Position numbers and translations under genes: made by a program. The notes under the pieces were generated by a model that searched no databases, was not told the origin of the DNA, and worked only from the letters and a program-made list of their open reading frames with translations. From Antilocapra americana (lineage: Eukaryota; Chordata; Mammalia; Artiodactyla; Antilocapridae), in the NCBI GenBank assembly GCA_007570785.1, contig ML664174.1, positions 3,592,828-3,656,827 on the forward strand: a stretch of DNA of 64,000 nucleotides, in the 5' to 3' direction. Of the stretch, positions 1-12,520 are shown piece after piece (the first letter of the stretch is position 1; every line of letters begins with the position of its first letter).

Positions 1-1496
1 GGGGCCTGTCAGGCACCCGGGCCGTTGCCCCCAGACCCTGAAGCTGTCAAACCAGCCAGGTTCCCCCTCAGCTCCAGCGTCCACCTGCCAATGGCATCAA
101 CCTCTGGGCCACGGCTAGGCTTGACACACAAACATGGCCAATATGTGGTCCAAAGTTCTCCTGGATGTTTGTTTTTATTGGAAACACAAACCAGTAAGTA
201 CCTTAAAACTCACATGACAGGTTTTCCACAAGCATCTCTTCTTCTGCTCTCATAAACATCACCCCATGAAGTGTATGCTAATATCGCCTTCCTCACTTTT
301 CACATGAGAATGTGGATGGTCAGGGGCTGAGAATGATGACCAGCGTCCAGCCCAGACCTGCACTTCAGTCTTCCTGGCTCCTCTGCCTGCACTACCCACA
401 GAGCCTCTTGTGAGGACCACGCTACCCCACGCCCACGTTACCCAGCCCTGGCAGAGCGTCCTTCAGTTCACTCGCTCATTCATTATAGCTCCCTGCTGCC
501 TTGCTTTGTTTTTGTTGTCCTATTGTTTCACAGTCTAGGATGGATTCACATGAAACTTTTGACTTCTTGGAGCTATCAGTTAATGTTGAGGGGTGTGTAC
601 AGAGGAATGACAGGACAAACACAGAACAGGTAAAAAATGATGCGAGAAAAAGGGAGCAAAGTTGATCCCTCTGACTGCACCATACTTCACAGTTTGCAAA
701 GAGATTTCACATAGATTGAGTGCCTACCAGATTAACAGCCAAGCACTAAGGCTGAAGCTGGGCAACCTGGAACCCAGCTCAGGTGGCTGGAAGAGGTATC
801 CTGGAGCTGCGACTTTGAAGCCTGGGGTAAGGTCTCAGGGAGGCTGGGATGAGAGAGATGGGCGTTCCAGAGCATTCCACAAAGGCCTGAAAATGGGAAA
901 AGACCTGAAGAGCCAGGACTCTAGGCTGGAGTGCCAGGTTTTCACTATGGATTAACAGGTGCTACCAATGAAAACCAGAGAAATGTTTACACAAAAACAG
1001 GGGGACTCAACTAAAACCAGTGACCAGCTCTGCAAGAGAACAATGAACACAATGAGGTGTTTGATTGCTGTTCCCATAAAGATCTGTGGTTCTCAGAGTT
1101 ACAAAGCTGAGATTATTCATAACAGAATTTTAGAGTACCTGTCCTCCATACCCAAATCCACCTTTTATACTTCTTCACTGCCTCTGTTTTCATTGGAAAA
1201 AGATTCATATCTTTTCATTTATATGTTGCTACATTACAATTTCATTTCTACATATCTGTACTTGAGTACCTATTTACATAGGGTACAAGCTTTCAGAGTG
1301 AGTCCAGGCCTTTTATTTCTTTTATATGGCCTGCAAATTCTAAAATAATACTTAGCATGAAAGTTACCCTACAAATAGCATTTGACTGATCAGAAAATCA
1401 TCTTTTAATAATTCTTGTTTAAGAGAATTGGAAGTGATTATAGGAGAAGCCTCTGAAACATACCCATCCGCCTGTTTCACTCTTTACAGTCCTGTT
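1..1496. other. No recognisable gene; mostly single-copy sequence
   Basis: Open frames of 76, 97 and 129 codons occur here, but none shows a domain, a convincing splice context or codon bias. Bases 260-430 vaguely resemble a decayed MIR, too weakly to call. Bases 840-930 resemble text common in old interspersed repeats. Nothing else is identifiable. Confidence 0.6.
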
Positions 1497-1718
1497 TATT
1501 TGACCTTACTATCTGTCAGGCACTGTTCTAGGCACTTTATTTCTATTAACTTAGGAGAAATCCTATGAGACACATGCTATTATCATGATTATTACCACTT
1601 TACTGAAGAGGAAACTAAAGCAGAGAGGTTAAGTAACTTGCCCAACATCACAAAGCTGCCAAGTAGTAGAGATAAGGTCTAAATCCAGACAGTCCAGCTC
1701 TAGAGTTAATGCACTAAG
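1497..1718 (-). mobile_element. MIR SINE, antisense
   Basis: The + strand reads as the reverse complement of MIR: a 'tctgtcaggcactgttcta' stretch, then 'actgaagaggaaactaaag', then 'gaggttaagtaacttgccc' and a degenerate tRNA-like B-box region. The order and spacing match the mammal-wide MIR core. The element is old, diverged and immobile. Confidence 0.9.
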
Positions 1719-3544
1719 TTTCTACATGTGAAAACACCCCTTTCAAAGTAATACATTACCCTTGAAAACGTATGGGCCAAGTTTTGCTTCAGTTTTTGCG
1801 CTGCAGCAGTCACCACATATTTTATTTTGAAAATCTGACACACTGCAAACTGCAATTACTCTTTTAAATCACAAAAAAAATACAAAGATTTTAAGGTGCT
1901 TCTAAATAATGCATTTAGATTTGGACCTTGCATGCTGTTTATTCCAAGAAGTACATCTGTTCTTAGCATCGAATATAACAAAATCAGCTATTTTATGATT
2001 ACACAATAAGAATGTCAAAGCCATCACCTGATCAAACAAATAGTGAATAATTAATGCTTCTCCTTAGATTTATTTCTAAACATAATTAATATGTAAATAG
2101 CTAAGCAAATTATTACTTGATTCAAACAACCTGCTATCTCCAAAGACAAGAGAGTCCTTTACCTGCAAATAATAGTCAACACACACTTGGACAAGGTAGC
2201 ATATGATGGGATACCTGTAAATATCTACACACAATTTTGACTCAAAGAATCCCCCACCAATAGTAATCATGTTGACGTAAATTAGGACAGTAAGTTGGTG
2301 ATGACTGGAATGGCTGATTTCACATGACAATTAAGTGTTGTTTCAAACAGAAAATTCTTCTGTGGAAATTTTCTGAAATCTTGCCTACGATTTATAAGAC
2401 CAAGCTAGTTTGACTCATATTACAAATCACTAACTACTACATATATTAATAATGAATTAACAGGTCAAAAGCACTCACACAGCATAACTAAAATGATCAA
2501 AATGGAGAGAGTAAATATGACAGAGAAAACTGGCATCAAAATATATTGAAAGAACAAATAACTAAGGCCATTAAATTGGGTTCCTGTGCATGATATAAAG
2601 GAGTTCATAAAAACCAACCAGTCAATATGCTTGAGACTATAAACACCCATTTTAATTCAAAAAGTAGCAAACACTAAGAAAAACAATTACTTTTTAAGAA
2701 AAATCATTTAATTTAGTTCATCAGATATACAAATCACTACTTTAGGCACCATGCTTGGATGAAAAAATATCATCTTGCCAAGAGGACACAATTAGAACAC
2801 AGTGAATTTTATTAGCGTGGCTTTCATCGTGGTTCTCTTAATGCCTGTTGTTAATCTATACAAATAAAGAACAGCCTGGGAACTGCCCCAGTTTCTTTGA
2901 GAGCTATCAACTGAAGCTAATGTTTCCTTAATGAGAAAGCCACTCTGAAAGGGTGCTATGAACCTGGCCCGTTTCCTCTGCTATTTACATGGACACAAGC
3001 CCATCTGCGGCAGGGCAACATCAGCCTTGCGATGGAATCTCTGTATCCTCAAGTGATGTCTCTCAATAGCCCTCACTGTGTTCATTTGTTCAGCTGAAAA
3101 CAAAGGGGCAGCCTCCCTTCTCCCAATAAACAGGAAGTTTAAAATGAGCCTGACTGTACATACTGACGGGCGGCTGCCCAGTAACAGAATGGAGCTCCCC
3201 TCAGGGGTAACATTAGCTTCTTCCTGACCTGCTCATTTCTGAACACCCCCACAGGACAGTACCCTGGACAGCCAGCCAATGCGTGGATTCCCTCCTCTTC
3301 CCTCAAAGGACTCCACGCACATCTCAGAACCGAGTTACCAGTATATCGTCCTGTTACCTATTTGGACTCCAGACAGTTGAAAGGACTTATGAGAAGCCAC
3401 CATTCAGAAAATTTACCAGAGCACCTCAGTGTATTTCCCCACATACCACTCCAAAGTCTGTGGCTGTGAAAATCTTTCTTAACTTCCTCTTTAAAATGAG
3501 ACTGTTCTGAGAAATACAACGCTTGCAGCAAACACAGAAAATAC
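1719..3544. other. Single-copy AT-rich block with a GC-richer interval
   Basis: No gene or recognisable repeat is seen. Bases about 2870-3260 are richer in GC than their surroundings and free of recognisable repeats, so they are the place in this block to look for a conserved non-coding element. That is inference only. Frames of 84, 61, 75 and 66 codons have no recognisable features. Confidence 0.5.
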
Positions 3545-3623
3545 TGGGCAGGCCACAAAATTCACTCATTCAGGTGTTTGTACATCTTACTAAAAACCCT
3601 GAACAAACTTTTTGGCCAACTTG
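3545..3623 (+). mobile_element. Short mariner-type MITE with hairpin; miR-2284/2285-like arm
   Basis: Left arm 3551-3579 ('ggccacaaaattcactcatt' then 'caggtgttt') and right arm 3592-3617 ('aaaaaccctgaac' then 'aaactttttggcc') are imperfect inverted repeats around a loop of about 12 bases. They match the inverted terminal repeats of a ruminant mariner. The right arm resembles members of the bovine miR-2284/2285 family. A 4-base insertion in the left arm weakens the stem. Whether it is transcribed or processed cannot be seen. Confidence 0.7.
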
Positions 3624-3655
3624 ATACATACTAACAAAACAACATCAATTCTTGA

Positions 3656-3862
3656 GAATCTCCTTTGAACTTAGATGCTGGTATTGATGACATTACTGAA
3701 ATGTCAGAAGAAACTTTAAATACTAAGAAGAGGGATGACCCTGGGAGAATTGACAGCAATTTTGAGCTCCATACTGTGTCTTCGAAAGCCAATGAATCAG
3801 GTCAGGTTAAACGGTTAAACCAGTTTCACTCTTTCTTGTTGCAATATGATAAAATATTTTGA
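3656..3862 (+). other. Candidate exon or pseudogene fragment, unrecognised
   Basis: This open frame of about 68 codons starts after an in-frame TGA at 3653 and ends at a TGA at 3860. Across its first 50 codons about three quarters begin with a purine and many with G, a pattern typical of coding DNA. The peptide is rich in Asp, Glu, Ser and Lys. An AG at 3673-3674 could be a weak splice acceptor with a poor pyrimidine tract. I recognise no family. It may be a real exon, a pseudogene piece or chance. Confidence 0.2.
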
Positions 3863-4635
3863 CTCAACAAGCAAATCCCACTGGGCCAGCTTCATAGAAC
3901 ATAAACACAACATAAACACAGAACATCTCTATCTGATAAAATAAATGCATGCCAAAGTTTCAGTCTTAATCTGCATTCAACAACACTGGTTTCATTATGG
4001 GGATAAACCCAGTTACCAAAAGAACTGTTCATTTTTCAATAACAATATATATTTTTAACAACAGTGGAGATGCACCACAAAAAAGGTTCTGACCAAAATG
4101 CTGTATGTATCTCCTAACCTAGCTTCACTGTGATCATATTCAAAATATTCCAAAATTTGAAATGTTTACTATTATATATAGTATCTGGAGTGCCAAATTC
4201 CTCATTTAAAAAAATGGAGGTAGTATCTTTTAAAGATTGAATGTCAATAATACAGCATGTGGACAAATTAATTCAAGATGGATCACAGTTTTCAGAAGAA
4301 AACACAGGAGAATATTTTCAAGATTGGACAGTAGGGAAAGGCTTTCTAAGCCACTGAAAGTAATAACCATAAAAGAAAAAAATTTATAAACTAGATTTAA
4401 TCATTGTACAAACATCTGATTATGAGGTAACACTGTTTTTAAAAAAAACTGAGGAGAAATCAATGCAAAATATAAATCTAAAACAAAGAGGACTGATATC
4501 CAGGCTATATAAGGAACTCATGAAACTCAGTAATAAAATGTCCACTGCAGTATATACACAGTGGCCTGTTTTGGAAGGGACAGCTCAACAGAGGGAGAGG
4601 AGATGCTGGCCATTTCTTTCCTGTCAAGAATTAGG
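3863..4635. other. AT-rich single-copy stretch
   Basis: No gene or identifiable repeat is visible. The sequence is A-rich with short homopolymers. Confidence 0.5.
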
Positions 4636-4762
4636 GGAGATTTCCCTGGTGGTCCAGTGGTTAGGACTCTATGCTTCCAGTGCTGGGGGCACAGGTCTGA
4701 TCTCTGATACGGAATTAAGATTGCACAAGTAGCCAATAAATTAATTAATCAAAAATAAAAAC
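4636..4762 (+). mobile_element. CHR-2-type tRNA-derived SINE
   Basis: It opens with 'gatttccctggtggtccag', the cetartiodactyl SINE head containing the RNA polymerase III A box. A decayed B box ('ggtctgatctctga') follows, then an A-rich tail. It is short compared with CHR-1. Confidence 0.8.
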
Positions 4763-4879
4763 AGAACTAAAGGTTAGGTAGCTGGAGGAGAGTAGACTGC
4801 CCAAAAAACTGCTTGAGAAAAAAGACAGAAAACACAAATTAGATAAGATGACAGGGCAGTTTGAGCTATTTTAAAATAA

Positions 4880-5178
4880 AGCTTTCAGAATGCCAATAAG
4901 TCTTAGTTTAAAAGAAATATGGATTTGGGAGGAGGGATAAATTAAGAGTTTAGGAGTAACATATACAAGGTATTGATAGTATATATAAAACAGATCTACT
5001 ATATAGCATAGAGAATTCTACTCAATATTCTATAATAACCTATACGGGGAAAGAATCGGAGAAGTATATGTGTGTGTGTGTGAGTCTCTGTGTGTGTGTA
5101 TAATTGAATCACTTTGCTGTACACCTGAAACTAACATAATGCTATAGATCAACTATATGTCAATATAAATTTTTAGAA
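4880..5178 (+). mobile_element. L1 3' UTR fragment, sense
   Basis: It ends in the artiodactyl L1 terminus: 'cactttgctgtacacctgaa', then text similar to 'aactatatgtcaatataaa'. An imperfect TG/TC repeat interrupts it at about 5069-5100. It is 5' truncated, with no ORF2 left. Confidence 0.85.
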
Positions 5179-5225
5179 AGTTTTTAAATAAAATGCAATT
5201 ATATTAAAAATCCAAAACTAAAAAT

Positions 5226-5557
5226 TTTTTCTGTATTTATTTTTGACCGTGCTGGGTCTTTGTTGCTGCATGCAGGCCTTCTCCAGTTGTGGCAAGCAGA
5301 GGCTACTCTTCACTGCAGTGCATGAGCCATTGCTGTGGCTTTGCTTGTGGATCACGGGCTCTAGGCATGTGGGCTTGCACAGCTGCAAGTACAGAGGCTC
5401 AGCAGTTGCAGCTCGTGGGCTCTAGGGCACAGGCTCAACAGCTGCAGCACACGGGCTTAGCTGCTCCGCAGCATGTGGGATCTTCCCGGGCCAGGGCTCG
5501 AACCCATGTCCCCTGCATCGGCAGCGGGACTCTTAACCACTAGACTACCAGGGAAGC
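5226..5557 (-). mobile_element. CHR-1 SINE, antisense, nearly full length
   Basis: Read on the minus strand it starts with the 'gggcttccctggtagt' head, has a B-box-like 'gggttcgagccct', and ends in a T-run on the + strand near 5226. A 7-bp 'ccaaaac' flanks it at 5212-5218 and 5558-5564 and is a possible target-site duplication. The frames of 60 and 84 codons here are SINE sequence. Confidence 0.88.
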
Positions 5558-5564
5558 CCAAAAC

Positions 5565-6605
5565 AACTTTTTAAATAAAGAAATATGGTTTTTTGAAAAG
5601 TGGCAGCTTGTACTATTAAGTTGGTTTCAAAAAGCTTCTACCCAAATTTAATGCTCGAAGTGTAATTCTTACTTGGATTTATCCAATTCTCCAGATCAAG
5701 AAAAATCTATTTGTGTGAAAAATACATTTCAGTTAAAAAACTGGATGTGCATCATATCACTTTGTAAAGGTTTGTTTTGTCTAAAAATAAACTTTAATTC
5801 TTCTGCAATACACCAAGAAAATAAGGATACAGAGTGATTTAAAATGGCACAGAGTTGCCAATAATTATTAAAGCTTTTCAGCCATAATGTCTGAGCTGTG
5901 ATTTTACACAATTATACATTTGGTTCTGTCTAGACATGTCATTCAGTTGGATTCGTAAAGCACACCATCCAACCCCACAAGTGCTGGCAGACCAACATAT
6001 AATAAACAGTTATCCACTGTACTATTATAGGACATGAAATTGATAGCTTTATTTTTAACATGGAGATGTTAACTACTTATAACAGTAAGACTTTTTTTTT
6101 AACACTTATTGCAAATTTTTCAGGTACAAAACTGTTAATGACAGATCAGTTAATGTGCCCTTGTGCTTTCTCATTCATTTATTCTTCTCTCTGCTCTCTG
6201 ACCTCAAGTGTAAATGGGTTGCTTTGTTGCTACTCTGTACCCGCGCCCTTGCAGTTACATCACATGACAACTTGAGATGCTGTTCTGCACAAATCAGTAG
6301 GAGAAATATCTAAACTGTCTCAGAGGACTGTTAGAATCTGTTTAGACTGAACTGCCAATTTGAAAACAAAGTAAGTTTTTCCTTTTAGCTGTTAAAATGA
6401 AAACAATTTCTAATATAATTAAAACAATAGTAAATGAAAGAGTTTTGATAATTGCAAAGATGTCAAACCAACAAAAACTACTACTTTATAAAGGACTCCT
6501 GACAACCAAAAGCATGTTGTTTAAAGCTAAAACAAGAGTATGCATCCTACCACCGCAATATGTGAGGAAAAGAGGCATAAATACTTAGAGAAAACAAGGA
6601 AGAAC
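5565..6605. other. AT-rich single-copy stretch
   Basis: No gene, RNA or named repeat is recognised. Small frames (60, 71 and 63 codons) lack coding bias. Confidence 0.5.
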
Positions 6606-6840
6606 AATTCAACACAGTGGCTCAGACACTAAAGACAAACCGATTTGGGTTCATCCCAGCTCAGCCACTTTCAAGTTGTGTGACTTATAGAAATCATTTA
6701 GTCCTTAGAAACATGAAGGGTATCTGTCAACATCTCATAGGATGAATATGAAGATTTAAAAAAACAGTGAAAGGGAAACTCTTTAGCAAAGTTCTGAGTA
6801 CACATTAAACACTCTAATGGTAACTATTATTGTTAGTTAA
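6606..6840 (+). mobile_element. MIR SINE, sense
   Basis: The order follows MIR: a 'gatttgggttcatcccagct' B-box region, 'gccactttcaagttgtgtga', an altered cytidine-poor core, and an end near 'taatggtaactattattgtt'. It is old and diverged. Confidence 0.8.
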
Positions 6841-7526
6841 TGTAAAATTTCTTCAATAAAGATTCAGAATTACTAAAAGCTGTAATGTAAAACAACCAGA
6901 TTTAGTCAAAAAACATACCAATTAAAGATTTCTAATTTAGGAATATATCTCATGATCCCAAGAACTTTGTGGAAACCAAGAGAACTTTAGATTTTAAACT
7001 AGCAATACAGGCAGTGGAAATAAGCCCTTCTTTTTCCTGGTCCAAATAATTTGAGAAAAGGAACAGGCAGGGGTGGGGAGAGGAATAAAAACAATCATTC
7101 ACGATCAACCACTGTAAGCAATCATTCACATAAACAATGGCACACATACAATCATAGCTAAAGATTCCATGTAAAGTCACAAATCTGCATACTCAGTTCC
7201 TCTTGGCTTTGAATCAACTTGTTGCAGTCACTCCACAATGATTTTCTGGGGCAGACTGTAACTAACCAAGCAAGTATCTGGGCATGACGAAAACATGAAC
7301 TTAGTAAAAAGGCACCACATTATATTTTATACAGTATTTCATACATATTTCATGCAGTTCATTTGTGCATTCACTCAAGAAAGATCTACTTCTTGCTCCC
7401 TACCAAACTCAGTCAAATATTAACACAGTAATAACATTAACCTTTCAAGGAGAAAAGCATCCTTGAAAAGTGTGAAAATGTGGCTTAGGTGTCCTGTCTC
7501 ACACAGCATATGCTTCTGAAAAAACA
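6841..7526. other. AT-rich single-copy stretch
   Basis: No recognisable gene or repeat. Confidence 0.5.
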
Positions 7527-7737
7527 TGAGAAGTGTTAGTGGCTCAGTGGTGTCCAGCTCTTGCGAACCCTTTTGACCCCATAGCTCTCCAGGCTCCTCT
7601 GTCCCCGGGATTTCCCAGCTAACAATACCGGAGTGGGCTGCCATTTCCTCCTCCAGGGGATCTTCTCGGATCAAACCCGAGTCTCTTGCCCTGGCAGACA
7701 GATTCTTTACCACTGAAGCCACCTGGAACCCGCAGTA
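7527..7737 (-). mobile_element. Bov-tA SINE, antisense
   Basis: The + strand shows the reversed Bov-A body ('gtggctcagtggtgtccagc', 'ccatagctctccaggctcct'), then the reversed tRNA head ending 'tgaagccacctgg'. Many substitutions suggest an older Bov-tA copy. The antisense 121-codon frame is part of it. Confidence 0.9.
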
Positions 7738-8568
7738 AGTAGGCGAGGCCAGAGCTAAAATAGGCTTTGCCTGATCTTCACCCAATACACTGTGGCTTTA
7801 CAACACATACCATTTCATTGCTGATACATAAGTTTCTGTATAAATTTTATTTACAGTATTCATTCGACCAGCATGTTCATTCAGAGTTATAAAAAAGATA
7901 AAGTCTATAGTGGTTTTACCTCAATCAGATATCAATTTCTAAGTAACCATATTCTATCCAACCTTTGAGGACATTTAAGATCACCTTCTCCAGAAGCATT
8001 TCTTGACAGGCTTGAGCTAAAAGTTATGTCCTGTTGCCATGAATTCCGGTAGCACTTTGCCTGAACTTACCTCTCTCTGGTTTCCTTTTCTATCTTATAT
8101 TAAGGTTATCCTCCTATACATCTTAGATCTTCATAATAATTCAGGTCCCTTGAGACCAAGTTCATATATGACTTACCTAAGACAAAACCCTACAGGAGCT
8201 GCAGGGCTCAAAATAAATTGTCACAAATGCATTTTTTTTTTTTAAAGATTGACGTTCAGCCATAAATTTCTCTAACTTCATCACTGCTGCTGGTGGTGTT
8301 ACATTTATCAAGAGGGATGCTTGGAAACCTTTACCCAATAGTATAAGGAAAGGCTGAGTGAAGCTAGTACAGATCTCTCCATAAAGTACTCTACTTAGCC
8401 TTCACCAGAAATCCAACCACTACCACTCCATTTTTATACATTACTGGTATCCCAGGACATCTACAGAGTTGACAGAGTTGTTGAGTTTAAACCAAAGGTC
8501 CTAAATACTAAAAGTTTCCATCAGTATAATCATAAAAATCAGAGTTAAGAGAATTTCCACTTACCTTT
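7738..8568. other. Single-copy stretch
   Basis: No gene or identifiable repeat, apart from a T-run at about 8231-8243. Confidence 0.5.
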
Positions 8569-8722
8569 ACTTATTATGTAGCCTCCATTAACCTTTTTCA
8601 GCCTCAACTTGCTCATACACGAAATGGGTATGACATTACCTCACAGTATTGATAGGATTAAATGTGAAAACCTGTATGACAATGCCTGGTCCCAAGCCCA
8701 GTACAAAGGATTTGCTCAGTCT
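8569..8722 (+). mobile_element. MIR fragment, sense
   Basis: The MIR core is visible: 'aacctttttcagcctcaact', 'cacgaaatgggtatgacatt', and then a 'gtatgacaatgcctgg' tail equivalent to the consensus 'cagtgcctggcac'. The 5' end is missing. Confidence 0.7.
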
Positions 8723-9420
8723 CCATAGTCCAAAATGGCAGATGGAAGTTCTACCACAAAGCCTCTTTGTTCTAAGACCAACAATTTGATAGATCTCTCA
8801 GTTTCATTTCATGATGAGAGAAAATAGTAAAAGTCAGGAACTGGACTCCAGGATTACAATTCTCCTAAAAATATTCTATGTAGGAGTTAGACTCAGACTT
8901 CAGTCTCAGATGCTTTTCCATCTTTACTACATTTACTTTTAATTTTCTATTGTCGAGTGAGACAGTTTTCAAAGTTACTGAGAAAAAGGAGATGAGTCAT
9001 TTTTGATATACCAGCCTAAAGAAAATCACTGCACTAAGGCTAGGAAGTTTTTCCTTTAAATTTCTTACACTGAACTCTTTGACCAACATTTTAATCAATC
9101 ACACGGCAAAAAGAATAGATAACTTGAAATATTTCACAATTTCAAACATTCACTTAATATAGACTAGAAAGTCACATTAAACTGATCATCAAGCCGGAAA
9201 ATCTTGATGGACAGGATCAGGGCGAGTTGTGCTTATTAGTGACTGCTCCACTTAAATGACTGAAGATTCAGCATTCAGCCTCATGATTTGAGAACTTGGA
9301 GCCCAACACACCTTCCACAACAGAAGATTAAGTTTCTGTTAATACGGAAATGCTGTTGGACTAGTATAAGATCTAACAGCTAACAAAAAATTTCCTCAGA
9401 AGGGAGGGTCTTCAGGTCAA
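8723..9420. other. Single-copy stretch
   Basis: No recognisable gene or repeat. Confidence 0.5.
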
Positions 9421-9915
9421 AGTGCTAACTCACTAGCCATCAGGAGAATCCAATCTAAACAACAATGGATCCCACTCCGTACCCTCAAGAATGGCTAAAA
9501 GTAAACACTAAAAACTAGTGTTGATGAAGACGTGGAGCCACTGGAACTCTCAAACGCTGAGTGACAGTGAACTGGTACAACTACTTCAGTAAAAGGTTCT
9601 GTACTATCTACCAAAGCTGAACAAACACATATCCAACCTCAGAAATCCCAGTCCTAGGTAGAGTCACCCAACAAAAATGTACACATATGTGCCCAAAAAA
9701 CAAAGAGCTTTCTACAAAGTTCCAAATCAGAGAAAACTAATCTGTGGTGATATAAGTTAGCATAATGATTACCTCTGGTAGTACAGGCGGATAAGGAAGG
9801 GTAGTCAAAGGGAGAAAATATGAGTGAGTTTATGGAATGTCGGTAATATTGTCATTTTTAATTTAGGTGATATTTACACATGTGTATTGCTGACAAAAAT
9901 TTATCAAAGATGAAA
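9421..9915 (+). mobile_element. Old L1 (L1M type) 3' fragment, sense
   Basis: The degraded end of ORF2 plus 3' UTR is recognisable: 'gctaactcactagccatcag', the 'gtgttgatgaagacgtggag' region, a 'ggtgatatttacacatgtgt' stretch and a 3' end near 9900. No open frame remains. Confidence 0.7.
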
Positions 9916-12298
9916 ACTTACAATCTGTGTGCTTTTCTATTTTAATGCTACACCTTATTTTTATTTATAGGAAAATGTCAAAGTAATTATAAGTGCATGT
10001 GCTATTTAACCATAAAAAAACACAAATATATTTGAGAGAATAAAGTGGTTTTTCTTCATAGAACTGGCACTGTGTACAATTCCTAACAGGCATTTTTCCC
10101 TTATTATACCATACTTTCCCCTTATTGTACTGTAACTATTTTCTTGTCTCTCAAATATTTAGAATGAAAACTTTATGGCTGCACTATTGGATATAGACAT
10201 AAATCATTCATATTATTTTCAAATTTGTCTTCATAAGGAATGTTGCAAGGAATAAACACCATGTTTCAAACATGTTTGCACATGTCTGCATTTCATTAAA
10301 ACATTCCTAGAAATAAATTCCCAGGGCCAAAGCATACACTTAACAATGCTAAAAGTGTACAACTCTGGTAACTTTTTCAACAACATTACTTAAGCAATCT
10401 TAGTAATCATTAGCTAGACGAACACTTAACTACATGGAAAACTTAGCTACCCAGAATAAATAATTTCTCTGAAGTTTTGCTTAATTAACAGACTCCTCTT
10501 CTTAAAAGATTATTGAGGATTTTGTATAAATGGGTTCAGAGTCTTATAGAAAACACTCTACAACTAGAAATGGGCACTCTGAGAAATTAAATCTATGACA
10601 TCAGTGTAGGAATGATCAAAATTCAATCATGACTCAAAACAAAAACATAACAGAATATAAAACCAAATAAAAATGCTTATATGTACATGTATTTTTATAT
10701 GTGTGCAGAAAAAATACATAAGGATATTTAAAAACAAAATGGTAAAATACATTGCTGGGTTTAGGATCTGGGTAATCTTTACTTCGTCTTTTTAGTTTTG
10801 TTGCTTACATTATTTACAGTAAACATATATCCTTTTAAGATAAAAAGTTAACTAGAAAATATGAAAGTCTCCTGTTAAAAAATAGGACAATAGATACTTT
10901 CTTCCCTGTTTACAAAACAAATTAAATTGATGAGCTTTTTCTCCCATATATTTTTCATCAATCTTCTAGCAACTGCAACAGGGTTTCTGCTGGCAAATAC
11001 CAATAAAGTACATACAGCAGAACAAATATGGAAAGAACAGTAGCATGAAACTGGCACTCCCAACAAAGCGTGCTTATTTGAGACAGCTCCCCACCCCACC
11101 TTCAAATCAGTCAGCGGCTGTGACTCTGCATCCCAGGGGCTATCATTTTCTGCTAGTTAAGCTATTCTTAGTTCCTAAGACAGAATTAAGGGTATCGATA
11201 GTTCATGGCTGCCTATTAAAATCACCACAACCTCCAGGTGCCCTACTTCCCACTGCCAGACTGTAGCCTCAGGTCTCACGTTAGTTCTGTCCTAGAGACC
11301 TGTAAGAACTGACTCAGCTCCCTAGGGACAAGGGAGTAACTTACTCACCAGGTGGAGTTCTATCCATTAGCTCGACCACCTTTTCCAAGAGAATTAACAT
11401 CACTTCATTTGATCGGAGGGAAAAAAGAGCTAAGTGGAGCTTACTCTCCTAGCCAATCACATCCACATGAGCTACAGTAATCAAACAGAATTAGAATTCT
11501 AAACTTCCCTATCCCTTCCTTCCAAGTAAAGTCTTGTTCATTACTGGTAATTAGAAACACAGCCATGGCAAACCAAAGATCAAACCCCTAGGATCAAAAT
11601 AGCAGCAGCTTTTTTTGGACATCCCTTGGACCTCCACCTCCATGAAGGTTGCCCGCAGTCTTGAATCAATCAGGAACTCCCCACCTTGGAAGAAAAGGAC
11701 TGACTCCAAGAGTAAATATCCCACTGATACTAATGGCCTTACTCTCCCAATCTAACCTCAAACAAGAGAAAATTAAGAGAGTAAACAGCTACATTTATAC
11801 TGTTGTCACTTTTTTCTTTTTTTTTTTTTTTAACAATTGGATTTGAAATGCAGGCGAGTATAAAGAGTCTCTGGGCTACAGTTCAAAGGAAACAGAATAT
11901 CCTAATACAAGAACATTTTCAGCTTTCTCAAATTCCACTTCAGCCAAGTTCAGAAAGTTCTCTATTTCATCTAGAAAGTTCATGTTCTTCTTGCTGTAGA
12001 CGTCAGGATCTTCAGAGCACAGAACTCCAGCGGCTAGAGTAAGCACAAAGGCCATTTTCAGTGTGTCAAGGTCTCAGAAAGACACAACCAGTCTGGTGGG
12101 GCTGAACTCATCTCCAACTTTAGCATAACTGATTCCAAATCCTAAGCCCAGAATACAGTCGAACATACATTCAATAACTTACTCAGCAGTAACAGTAACA
12201 TAGCACACGCAGCGCCCTCAAAGAGCTCAGTGACTAACGAAGACAACGATGTATATGCAGGAGCGACACCTGAGCACACACTGCAGTCATCATAACTA
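9916..12298. other. Mostly single-copy; possible L1 piece at 10175-10400
   Basis: Bases 10175-10400 contain 'aacattcctagaaataaatt', resembling a very old antisense L1 ORF2 remnant. The rest shows no gene or clear repeat. The frames at 11045-11266 and 11649-12042 have no domains and include a long T-run at 11818-11832. Confidence 0.45.
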
Positions 12299-12520
12299 CG
12301 AACATTTAACGAGAGCTTAGTACCTACCTAGAACTGTCCATACTTAAGATCTTCAGTTACCCCGCAAAGTAAGTGTTACAACTTACTTCTCAGTTCCATC
12401 ATCCCTAAAGAGAGGGTAATACCTACTCCACAGGATTTAAGTGAAGGTCAACACACTCGAAGCACTTAGAACACTGGCTGCCATGGGGCAACGGATCAAT
12501 AAAGGTCAGCTCTTAAACTC
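12299..12520. mobile_element. Two short MIR-like remnants in opposite orientations
   Basis: Bases 12299-12380 resemble an antisense MIR end ('aacatttaacgagagcttag'). Bases 12388-12520 resemble a sense MIR tail ('cagttccatcatccctaaag', 'gaagcacttagaacactggc'). Both are short and diverged. Confidence 0.5.

Noticed and set aside
1..500. Possible first exon or CpG island in the GC-richer start
   Set aside because: CpGs are sparse and no start codon context, splice donor or promoter motif stands out.
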